Assembly (NCBI GenBank): GCA_903930035.1
Contig: CAIYXG010000247.1
Span: forward strand, 1-6,386
Direction: 5' to 3'
Length of the DNA stretch: 6,386 nucleotides
DNA from: an uncultured Actinomycetes bacterium
Lineage (GTDB): Bacteria; Actinomycetota; Acidimicrobiia; Acidimicrobiales; Microtrichaceae
Below, piece by piece: positions 1 through 5,921 of the stretch (positions are counted from its first letter, which is position 1; each line of letters begins with the position of its first letter). The notes beneath the pieces were generated by a model. It worked only from the letters and a program-made list of their open reading frames with translations. It was not told the origin of the DNA and made no database searches. The position numbers and the translations under genes were made by a program.

Positions 1-479
1 CCGCGGGCGGTCTCCAGGATGGCGTGCACCATGAGGGGCTTCTTCACGCCGGCCTTGGCCTCGAGCTGGGCCAGCAGCCGGTCCACGTAGTGGATGTCCT
101 CGGGGCCCTCGACCTTGGGGACCATGATCACGTCGAGCTTGTCGCCGACCTCGGTGACCAGGGTGGTCAGGTCGTCCAGCACCCACGGCGAGTCCAGCGA
201 GTTCACGCGGGTCCACAGCTGCGTGTCGCCCAGGTCCATCTCACGGGCCACCTTCACGAGGCCGGCGCGGGCCGCCTCCTTCTGGTCCATGGGGATGGCG
301 TCCTCGAGGTTGCCGAGCACCACGTCGGCCTGCGCCGCGATCTCCGGCAGCTTGGCGGTGACCTTGTCGAGGTGAGGCGGGAAGAAGTGGATCATCCGCG
401 ACGGCCGGAACGGGATCTCCCGCAGCGGTTCCGGGGCACCGGCGGCGAGCGGCTTGAAGAAGTCCTTGGGGCTACGCAT
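1..479 (-). CDS. mcl: CoA-ester lyase, malyl-CoA/beta-methylmalyl-CoA lyase type (CitE/HpcH family), 3' end outside window
   Basis: Only the first 159 codons are present; the rest lies beyond base 1. I translated this frame by hand. It reads MRSPKDFFKPLAAGAPEP, then an FFPPH segment (residues 32-36), GNLEDAIPMD (56-65), WTRVNSLDSPWV (89-100), KLDVIMVPKVEGPEDIH (114-130) and HAILETARG at the edge. As I remember it, this runs nearly collinearly with the Chloroflexus L-malyl-CoA/beta-methylmalyl-CoA lyase of the 3-hydroxypropionate bicycle. The family cleaves or condenses malyl-type CoA thioesters to glyoxylate plus acetyl- or propionyl-CoA in the cytoplasm, using Mg2+. Glu156 in HAILET matches a conserved metal-ligand glutamate; the partner aspartate would lie outside the window. 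The ATG at 479 is chosen because the family N-terminus begins there and a -10 box sits 7 nt upstream. There is no Shine-Dalgarno, so a leaderless start is likely. The fold is secure; the exact substrate is inferred, and another CitE-like lyase remains possible. Confidence 0.85.
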   Translation of the reverse strand, partial: MRSPKDFFKPLAAGAPEPLREIPFRPSRMIHFFPPHLDKVTAKLPEIAAQADVVLGNLEDAIPMDQKEAARAGLVKVAREMDLGDTQLWTRVNSLDSPWVLDDLTTLVTEVGDKLDVIMVPKVEGPEDIHYVDRLLAQLEAKAGVKKPLMVHAILETAR

Positions 480-486
480 GGGCGTG

Positions 487-515
487 ACGCTACGGAACCG
501 GGCAGGGCCGCTCAA
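487..515 (-). promoter_or_regulatory. Sigma70-like promoter of the CoA-ester lyase gene
   Basis: On the minus strand there is TTGAGC (510-515), a 17-nt spacer and TAGCGT (487-492). The -10 box ends 7 nt before the ATG at 479, which would put the transcription start at or next to the A of the ATG. This fits the TANNNT -10 consensus and the spacing of leaderless actinobacterial genes. It is the only promoter in the window with a recognisable -35. Assigned from sequence only. Confidence 0.55.
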
Positions 516-528
516 ACCCTGCGCCCAA

Positions 529-556
529 ACCCGTGGCGGAGCAGCTCCCCACGGGT
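529..556. promoter_or_regulatory. 28-bp near-perfect inverted repeat, candidate operator
   Basis: The outer arms ACCCGTGG (529-536) and CCACGGGT (549-556) are perfect inverted copies. Between them GGAGC (538-542) and GCTCC (544-548) form a second perfect inverted pair around A543. Only C537 is unpaired, giving 13 matched pairs in 28 bp. The last T of the right arm is the first base of the TACGGT -10 box of the oxidoreductase gene, and the repeat covers the place where its -35 should lie. That is the classic position for a dimeric repressor site (TetR-, MarR- or GntR-type regulators use such palindromes). The regulator is not encoded in the window. An RNA hairpin is less likely, because the repeat lies upstream of the expected transcript start. 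Confidence 0.55.
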
Positions 557-561
557 ACGGT
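554..561 (+). promoter_or_regulatory. Extended -10 box of the quinone oxidoreductase gene, leaderless-type spacing
   Basis: GGTACGGT (554-561) contains the TANNNT hexamer TACGGT at 556-561, followed by 6 nt and the ATG at 568. No Shine-Dalgarno precedes that ATG, and no TTG-like -35 is seen 16-19 nt upstream; that place is occupied by the inverted repeat. This supports a leaderless mRNA starting at the ATG. Confidence 0.5.
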
Positions 562-567
562 CGTGGA

Positions 568-1566
568 ATGCGTGCCGTCGTCTGCCGAGACCTGGGCGAG
601 CCCGAGACGCTCGTCCTCGAGGACCACGACCCCCGCCCGCTCGGGCCGGGCCAGGTGCGGCTGCGGGTCCGGGCGTGCGGGGTGAACTACGTCGACGCCC
701 TCTTCGTGCAGGGCCGCTACCAGATCAAGCCGCCGCTGCCCTTCGTGCCAGGGTCCGAAGTGGCGGGCGAGGTGGTCGAGGTGGGCGCCGACGTGCCGAC
801 CTTCGGCGAGGACGCGTGGGCCGTGGGCGACCGGGCGTTCGCGTCGGTGGGCCTGGGCGGCTACTCCTCCGAGGTCACCGTGGCGGCGGCGTCGCTCGTC
901 CGGGTGCCCGACGCGCTCACCGACGCACAGGCCGCCACCATGGGCCAGTCCTACGCGACGGCCTGGTTCGCCCTCACCCGCCGCACCCAGCTGCAGGCCG
1001 ACGAGTGGGTCGTGGCGCTGGGCGCGGCGGGCGGCGTGGGCCTGGCCGTGATCGACGTGGGCCGCGCCCTCGGCGCCCGGGTGCTGGCCGCGGCGTCCGA
1101 CGACGACAAGGTGCGCCTGTGCATCGAGCGCGGTGCCCACTCGGTGGTCAACTACGGGACCGAGCCCGACCCCTCGGCGTTCAAGGACGCCGTGCGGGAG
1201 GCCACCGGCGGCGGCGCCGACGTGGTGGTCGACACCGTGGGCGGCGTGCTGGCCGAGGCCGGCCTGCGGTCGCTCAAGGAGTTCGGCCGGCTGGTGGTCG
1301 TGGGCTTCGCCACCGGCACCATTCCGACGCTCCCGGCCAACCAGGTCCTGCTGCGCAACCGGACCGTCGTGGGCGTGGACTGGGGCGCGTGGGCCATGGG
1401 CCACGGCGACGAGAACGCCCACGTCATGGCGGAGGTCATGGCGCTCGCCGCCGAGGGCCAGATCAAGCCGGTCGAGCCGTCGTCGCGGCCTCTCGACGAG
1501 GCGCCAGCCGTGCTGCGCGAGCTGCTCGAGCGGCAGGTCGTCGGCAAGGTCTGCCTGGTGCCCTGA
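568..1566 (+). CDS. NAD(P)H:quinone oxidoreductase, zeta-crystallin-like MDR family
   Basis: This 332-residue cytoplasmic protein belongs to the medium-chain dehydrogenase/reductase superfamily, quinone oxidoreductase branch, whose members reduce quinones or enoyl/enone substrates with NAD(P)H. The GroES-like half holds RACGVNYVDALFVQGRY (35-51) and PGSEVAGEVVEVG (61-73). The Rossmann half holds the nucleotide-binding turn GAAGGVG (152-158) and a GGGADVVVDTVGG segment further on. Where zinc alcohol dehydrogenases have the ligand in PGHE, this protein has Ser63, and the structural-zinc cysteine group is absent, so it should be zinc-free. The length is typical. The reading frame is open 38 codons further upstream, but the ATG at 568 gives the canonical family start MRAVVC, sits 6 nt after a -10 box, and avoids running through the operator. 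It is monocistronic, divergent from the lyase gene. The true substrate cannot be read from sequence. Confidence 0.93.
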   Translation: MRAVVCRDLGEPETLVLEDHDPRPLGPGQVRLRVRACGVNYVDALFVQGRYQIKPPLPFVPGSEVAGEVVEVGADVPTFGEDAWAVGDRAFASVGLGGYSSEVTVAAASLVRVPDALTDAQAATMGQSYATAWFALTRRTQLQADEWVVALGAAGGVGLAVIDVGRALGARVLAAASDDDKVRLCIERGAHSVVNYGTEPDPSAFKDAVREATGGGADVVVDTVGGVLAEAGLRSLKEFGRLVVVGFATGTIPTLPANQVLLRNRTVVGVDWGAWAMGHGDENAHVMAEVMALAAEGQIKPVEPSSRPLDEAPAVLRELLERQVVGKVCLVP

Positions 1567-1594
1567 CCCGTCCCCGCCCGACCGCGGCGCCAGT

Positions 1595-1617
1595 GCCCGC
1601 CCCACCGGCAAGCGGGC
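1595..1617. terminator. Weak GC hairpin between convergent genes
   Basis: GCCCGC (1595-1600) and GCGGGC (1612-1617) can pair around an 11-nt loop, 29 nt after the oxidoreductase stop. An alternative register pairs CCGCCC (1597-1602) with GGGCGG (1614-1619). No T-tract follows on either strand, so it is not a canonical intrinsic terminator. U-less hairpins are often proposed in GC-rich actinobacteria, but 6-bp GC stems also arise easily by chance here. Confidence 0.3.
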
Positions 1618-1620
1618 GGC

Positions 1621-1700
1621 CCGATCTGGGGGAACCGGGGACGGAACCGGCACGCCCGTCGCGACGAGGAGCCAGATTTCGGGGAGGAGACGGGACCGCG
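1621..1700. repeat. Degenerate direct repeat in the convergent spacer
   Basis: The 150-bp gap 1567-1716 contains no gene. Within it, GATCTGGGGGAACCGGGGACGG (from 1623) and GATTTCGGGGAGGAGACGGG (from 1675) look like diverged copies of one G-rich unit in the same orientation, about 52 bp apart. The first copy also holds GGAACCGG twice (1631-1638 and 1643-1650). This may be a decayed intergenic repeat or simply G-rich sequence. No function is assigned. Confidence 0.3.
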
Positions 1701-1716
1701 GGGCGGGTGGTTCCGG

Positions 1717-2460
1717 CTACTGCTTCTTGGAGGTCGAGAGGCTGGTGACCAGCTCGCCGAACTGGTCGATGGGGACCTCGCCAGAGGCCCGGTGGGCGAC
1801 CTTGCCGTCCTTGTCGATGAACACCATGTACGGGAAGCCGGTCAGGCCGTAGGCGGCCGAGGCCGTGCCCTGCTGGTCGTCGAGCAGCACCTGCGGGGTG
1901 AACCCCTCGGTCGCGATCCAGGCCGAGGCCGGGTAGTTGGGCCGGGACTCGGTGGTGGCGGTGGCCACGGCGTACATCTCCACGTCGGAGGGCAGGTTGC
2001 CGTCGTCGATCCACTTCTGGATCAGTGGCACCTCGGCCTGGCAGTGGGGGCACCAGTGGGCCAGGAACACGACCACCTTGGCCTTGCCGCCGGGGGCGAC
2101 GGTGAGCGGCTTGGCGTCGAACGTCTCGCCCTTGAGCGTGGGCGGGGTCTTGCCGGTGGCCGGGTCCGTCGCGGCGTCGGCCACCAGGCCGGCGTCCGAC
2201 GGGTACGGCGGCAGCGGCGTGCCGGTCACGGAGACCGCCGCCGTCTGCTGGGTGGCGTTCTGCGCCTGCGCGGCGCCGGTGTTCTTGCCGGCCGGGGTGG
2301 AGTCCTTGCCGCACTGGGTGGCCAGCACGGCGACGAGCGCCAGCACCACGACGGCGGCGACCACGATCACGGCAATCTTCTTGCCGGGGCTCTCCTGGCG
2401 GGCCGCCACGTTGTGCGAGATGTCGCCGTAGGGGTTGGCGCCGGTGCGCTTGTCGTTCAT
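1717..2460 (-). CDS. Membrane-anchored thioredoxin-fold protein with CPHC active site (DsbA/TlpA-like)
   Basis: This is a 247-residue protein. Residues 1-28 are polar and cytoplasmic, 29-48 form one hydrophobic anchor (IAVIVVAAVVVLALVAVLAT), and a Gln/Ala/Thr/Pro-rich linker runs to about 105. The thioredoxin-like domain (about 106-245) has HWCPHC at 135-140 and the cis-proline loop GFPYMVFID at 208-216. The domain layout is TlpA/ResA-like, but the CxxC dipeptide Pro-His is that of oxidising DsbA proteins. Together with the DsbB-type partner immediately upstream, this points to disulfide formation in exported proteins outside the membrane rather than reduction. The start is the ATG at 2460, overlapping the upstream stop as ATGA and preceded by AGGAG at 8-nt spacing. 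Cys50 follows the anchor, but the preceding LATQ is not a lipobox. The role as a DsbA partner is inferred; a reducing or cytochrome-maturation role is the main alternative. Confidence 0.88.
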   Translation of the reverse strand: MNDKRTGANPYGDISHNVAARQESPGKKIAVIVVAAVVVLALVAVLATQCGKDSTPAGKNTGAAQAQNATQQTAAVSVTGTPLPPYPSDAGLVADAATDPATGKTPPTLKGETFDAKPLTVAPGGKAKVVVFLAHWCPHCQAEVPLIQKWIDDGNLPSDVEMYAVATATTESRPNYPASAWIATEGFTPQVLLDDQQGTASAAYGLTGFPYMVFIDKDGKVAHRASGEVPIDQFGELVTSLSTSKKQ

Positions 2461-3062
2461 CGGAGGAGCTCCTGGGGGACGTCGTCGGTGGTGCCGACAG
2501 GGGGAACAGTACGGGCCGCCCGGCGCTGGCCGGCAGCAGCCAGCGCGAGCAGCGTGAGAATGGTGGCGAACCCGGCCCACGCCATGCCGGGGATGGACAG
2601 GAAGTGGAACTTCCAGACCAGCGTGACCGAGCAGTCCGGGCCGTCCTTGGGACAGACCTTGGCGACCGAGTCGGGGAACCGCTCGAGCAGGTAGTGGTAG
2701 GTCGCGATGGCCAGGCCCACCGCCGGCAGCACGAAGGCCCACCAGCGGACCTTCTTGGTGAGCCACGCGGCCAGCAGCACCACGGTCGACGGGTACATGC
2801 AGAACCGCTGGAACCAGCACATCTCGCACGGCACGAACTTGGCGACGGACGACAGGTACAGCGAGCCGAGCGTGGACGTGAGCGCCACGGCGGTGGCCAG
2901 CGGCAGCGCGATCTCGGTGAAGCCGTCGCGCAGCGGGACCAGCGACGCCGGCAGGCCGCCCCGCACCCGGGCCACGACGGCCAGCACGGCCGTGGACACG
3001 ACGAACACCAGGCAGGCGACTGCGAGCAGTGCGAAGAAGGTGAGCACGGTGTCGACGGGCAT
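2457..3062 (-). CDS. Disulfide bond formation membrane protein, DsbB/BdbC family
   Basis: This 201-residue integral membrane protein reoxidises a DsbA-type partner and passes electrons to quinone. The diagnostic motif is PCEMCWFQRFCMYP (78-91), the DsbB/BdbC signature with Cys79/Cys82; the second cysteine pair is Cys137 and Cys144 in VCPKDGPDC. Hydrophobic segments lie at about 7-31, 51-73, 87-101, 108-126 and 155-177. That is five, one more at the N-terminus than the four-helix BdbC/DsbB core, and the protein is longer than a minimal BdbC. A charged tail of about 23 residues ends it. The frame is open to 3155, but the ATG at 3062 is preferred: it lies 8 nt after a TACGGT -10 box, and the upstream extension is Pro/Ala/Arg-rich with no family likeness. 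The stop overlaps the start of the CPHC thioredoxin-fold gene (ATGA), so the two are translationally coupled. Confidence 0.9.
   Translation of the reverse strand: MPVDTVLTFFALLAVACLVFVVSTAVLAVVARVRGGLPASLVPLRDGFTEIALPLATAVALTSTLGSLYLSSVAKFVPCEMCWFQRFCMYPSTVVLLAAWLTKKVRWWAFVLPAVGLAIATYHYLLERFPDSVAKVCPKDGPDCSVTLVWKFHFLSIPGMAWAGFATILTLLALAAAGQRRAARTVPPVGTTDDVPQELLR
2469..2473 (-). promoter_or_regulatory. Ribosome binding site of the CPHC thioredoxin-fold gene
   Basis: AGGAG on the minus strand lies 8 nt before the ATG at 2460, inside the last codons of the DsbB-type gene. It fixes the start of the downstream gene and supports coupled translation, in contrast to the first gene of the operon, which has no such site. 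Confidence 0.7.
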
Positions 3063-3070
3063 GTGCCCCC

Positions 3071-3078
3071 ACCGTACC
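3071..3078 (-). promoter_or_regulatory. Extended -10 box of the DsbB-type operon, leaderless-type spacing
   Basis: On the minus strand GGTACGGT (3078 down to 3071) contains TACGGT, followed by 8 nt and the ATG at 3062. The eight-base box is identical to the one before the quinone oxidoreductase gene. No clear -35 is seen. A GGGGG run precedes the start, but it is not a good Shine-Dalgarno. Confidence 0.5.
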
Positions 3079-3139
3079 GGCGGACCGGGCGGTGCTGGCG
3101 GCCGAACCTGAGCGGCGGCTCGGGCGGTGGACGGCGACC

Positions 3140-3147
3140 GGTAGGGT
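3140..3147 (+). promoter_or_regulatory. Extended -10 box of the glutathione peroxidase operon, leaderless-type spacing
   Basis: GGTAGGGT (3140-3147) contains TAGGGT, followed by 6 nt and the ATG at 3154. There is no Shine-Dalgarno or recognisable -35. With its surroundings, CCGGTAGGGT (3138-3147), it is an inverted copy with one mismatch of ACCGTACCGG (3071-3080), which carries the -10 of the opposite operon. Confidence 0.5.
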
Positions 3148-3153
3148 GCGGGC

Positions 3154-3645
3154 ATGGCGCTTCACGACCTTGACCTCAACGCCCTCGACGGGACCCCCGG
3201 CGTGCTCGACGACCTCCGCGGTGACGTGGTGCTCGTCGTCAACGTCGCCTCCCGGTGCGGCCTCACGCCGCAGTACACGGGGCTCGTGGCCCTGCACCAG
3301 GACCTGCGCGACCAGGGCTTCAGCGTGCTGGGCGTGCCGTGCAACCAGTTCCTGGAGCAGGAGCCCGGCACCCCCGAGGAGATCGCCACGTTCTGCTCGA
3401 CCACCTACGGCGTGGACTTCCCGCTGACCGAGAAGGTCGAGGTCAACGGCGACGGCCGGCACCCGCTCTACGAGCTGCTCGTCGAGACCGCCGACGCCGA
3501 CGGCCACACCGGCGACGTCCGGTGGAACTTCGAGAAGTTCCTGGTGGACGGCGACGGCAACGTGGTCGCCCGCTTCGCCCCGACCGTCGAGCCCAACGAC
3601 GAGGCCCTGGTCGCCGCCATCGCCGGGCTCCTCGCCGACGCCTGA
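3154..3645 (+). CDS. Glutathione peroxidase family thiol peroxidase, probably thioredoxin-dependent
   Basis: This 163-residue cytoplasmic protein reduces hydrogen peroxide and organic hydroperoxides. The peroxidatic cysteine is Cys35 in NVASRCGLTPQY (30-41). The family block PCNQFLEQEPG (62-72) and the WNFEKFLV block (124-131) supply Gln69, Trp124 and Asn125, which complete the catalytic tetrad. Cys81 in ATFCSTTYGV lies where thioredoxin-dependent members have the resolving cysteine, so thioredoxin (or mycothiol in some actinobacteria) is a likelier reductant than glutathione. There is no selenocysteine codon and no signal peptide, and the length is typical. The ATG at 3154 follows a -10 box by 6 nt. 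The HMA metal chaperone gene follows after 10 nt, indicating an operon. Family assignment is firm; the electron donor is inferred. Confidence 0.95.
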   Translation: MALHDLDLNALDGTPGVLDDLRGDVVLVVNVASRCGLTPQYTGLVALHQDLRDQGFSVLGVPCNQFLEQEPGTPEEIATFCSTTYGVDFPLTEKVEVNGDGRHPLYELLVETADADGHTGDVRWNFEKFLVDGDGNVVARFAPTVEPNDEALVAAIAGLLADA

Positions 3646-3655
3646 GGGTCGCGCC

Positions 3656-3846
3656 GTGGGCACCGCCACCTACTCCGTCCCCGGCGTCAGCTGCGGGCAC
3701 TGCGAGGCCGCCATCACCGAGGAGGTCGCGCCGATCGAGGGCGTCGAGTCGGTGGTCGTGGACCTTGCGGCCAAGACCGTGACGGTCACCGCCGAGGACC
3801 CCACTGCGCTCGACGCGCAGGTGCGGGCGGCGATCGACGAGGCCGG

Positions 3847-3865
<19 letters not shown>
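3656..3865 (+). CDS. Heavy-metal-associated (HMA) domain protein, CopZ-like copper chaperone
   Basis: This 69-residue single-domain protein starts with GTG. The metal site is VSCGHC with Cys13 and Cys16, in the first loop of a beta-alpha-beta-beta-alpha-beta ferredoxin-like fold. The segments GVESVVVDLAAKTVTV (29-44) and IDEAGYEVAG (60-69) match the family core and C-terminal strand. Such proteins bind Cu(I), or Zn/Cd in some cases, through the CxxC and deliver it to P-type ATPases or regulators. A weak GAGGG at 3644-3648, overlapping the peroxidase stop, lies 7 nt before the GTG, consistent with coupling to the peroxidase gene. No P1B-ATPase or CsoR-type regulator gene is in the window. Its 3' end overlaps the convergent ABC ATPase gene by 19 bp. 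Metal specificity is not shown by the sequence. Confidence 0.9.
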
Positions 3866-4877
<1,012 letters not shown>

Positions 4878-4881
<4 letters not shown>

Positions 4882-5921
4882 TGCGGGGCCCCCAGCGCCG
4901 GCACCTCGTCGAACCGCAGGCAGGCCGAGGCGTGCGTCCCTGCGACCGTCCGCACGACCGGGTCCTCGGTGTCGCAGCGGCCGGGCACGGCGAACTCGCA
5001 GCGCGGGTGGAACGCGCAGCCGGACGGCACCTGCAGCAGCGACGGGGGCGCGCCCGGGATGGGCCGCAGCGGCACGCCGTCGACGTCGTCCAGCCGGGGC
5101 AGCGAGGCCATCAGGCCGAGCGTGTACGGGTGGCCGGTGCCGTAGAAGATCTCGTCGACGGTGCCCTGCTCGACCTCCCGGCCCGCGTACATGACCAGCA
5201 CGCGGTCGGCGAGGCCGGCCACGACGCCCAGGTCGTGGGTGATGAGCATGACGGCCGACCCGATCTCGTCCGTGACGGCGCTGATGACGTCGAGCACCTG
5301 GGCCTGGACGGTGACGTCGAGCGCCGTCGTGGGCTCGTCCGCGATCAGCAGCCGGGGGCTGCAGGCGACGGCCATGGCGATCATGACCCGCTGGCGCATG
5401 CCGCCCGAGAACTCGTGCGGGTAGGCGTCGACCCGCTCGGCCGGCCGGGGGATGCCCACCAGGCCCAGCATGTCGACCGCGTGGGCCCGGGCCTGCTTCT
5501 TGGACATGCCACGGTGGGCGCGCACGGTCTCGCCGATCTGGCGGCCCACGGTGTGCACCGGGTTCAGTGCCGAGAGCGGGTCCTGGAAGACCATGGCGAT
5601 CTCGTTGCCACGCACCTGGCGCAGCTGCTCCTCGTCGGCGGCGAGCAGGTCGGTGCCGCCCCACAGCACCCGGCCGGAGGCGATGCGGGCCGGCGGGACC
5701 GGGAGCAGGCCCAGGATGCTCATGGCGGTGACCGACTTGCCGGAGCCCGACTCGCCGATGAGGGCGAACACCTCGCCCGCCCGGACGTCGAACGAGACGC
5801 CGTCGACCGCCCGGACCTCCCCGGCCGCAGTGTCGAACCGGACCCGCAGGTCCTCGACCGAGAGCACGACCTCGTCGGGACGGCCCGGGCCGGGCGGTGC
5901 CACGGGCCCCGCCGCGCTCAC
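4878..5921 (-). CDS. Peptide ABC importer ATPase, DppD/OppD type
   Basis: This 347-residue ATPase pairs with the DppF-type subunit. Motifs are Walker A GESGSGKS (56-63), the Q-loop FQDPLSALNPVHTVG (112-126), signature FSGGMRQR (171-178), Walker B LLIADEP (191-197), TTALD (198-202) and the H-loop His229. FQDPLSALNP and GGMRQRVMIAMA are characteristic of the DppD/OppD half. The C-terminal extension has Cys302, Cys308, Cys316 and Cys334 with the family's HPRC segment, likely Fe-S ligands. The start is the GTG at 5921: it overlaps the permease stop as GTGA and has a strong AAGGAG 5 nt upstream. The first 16 residues are a Pro/Gly/Ala-rich extension before the domain begins at DEVVLSVEDL. The frame is open further upstream inside the permease gene, but that is antisense-free overlap without family likeness. 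The transported substrate is not determinable here. Confidence 0.93.

Noticed and set aside
454..567. N-terminal 38-codon extension of the quinone oxidoreductase
   Set aside because: It would translate through the inverted repeat and the -10 box, and the family sequence begins at MRAVV from 568.
1657..1666. Perfect 10-bp palindrome CGTCGCGACG in the convergent spacer
   Set aside because: It is short, made of CG-rich steps that are frequent in such DNA, and has no promoter beside it. No regulatory role can be argued.
24..1748. Very long plus-strand open frame (574 codons) antisense to the lyase gene and out of frame with the oxidoreductase
   Set aside because: Its translation is Gly/Arg/Ala-rich with no family motifs. 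It is a by-product of GC-rich third positions in the real genes. Other long antisense frames (490-1653 minus, 1792-2694 plus, 4135-5145 plus) are rejected for the same reason.
2305..2322. Lipoprotein signal at Cys50 of the CPHC thioredoxin-fold protein
   Set aside because: The residues before the cysteine are LATQ, not an L-[A/S/T]-[G/A]-C lipobox, and 28 residues precede the hydrophobic stretch. A signal anchor fits better.
2457..3062. VKOR-family (vitamin K epoxide reductase) assignment for the membrane thiol oxidase
   Set aside because: The PCxxCWxQRxxMYP motif and the separate second cysteine pair are those of DsbB/BdbC, not VKOR.
3063..3155. 31-codon N-terminal extension of the DsbB-type protein
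   Set aside because: It is Pro/Ala/Arg-rich, would overlap the peroxidase start and both divergent promoters, and has no family likeness.
3247..3267. Selenocysteine-type glutathione peroxidase
   Set aside because: The catalytic codon is TGC (Cys35), not TGA, and no SECIS-like element is needed or seen.
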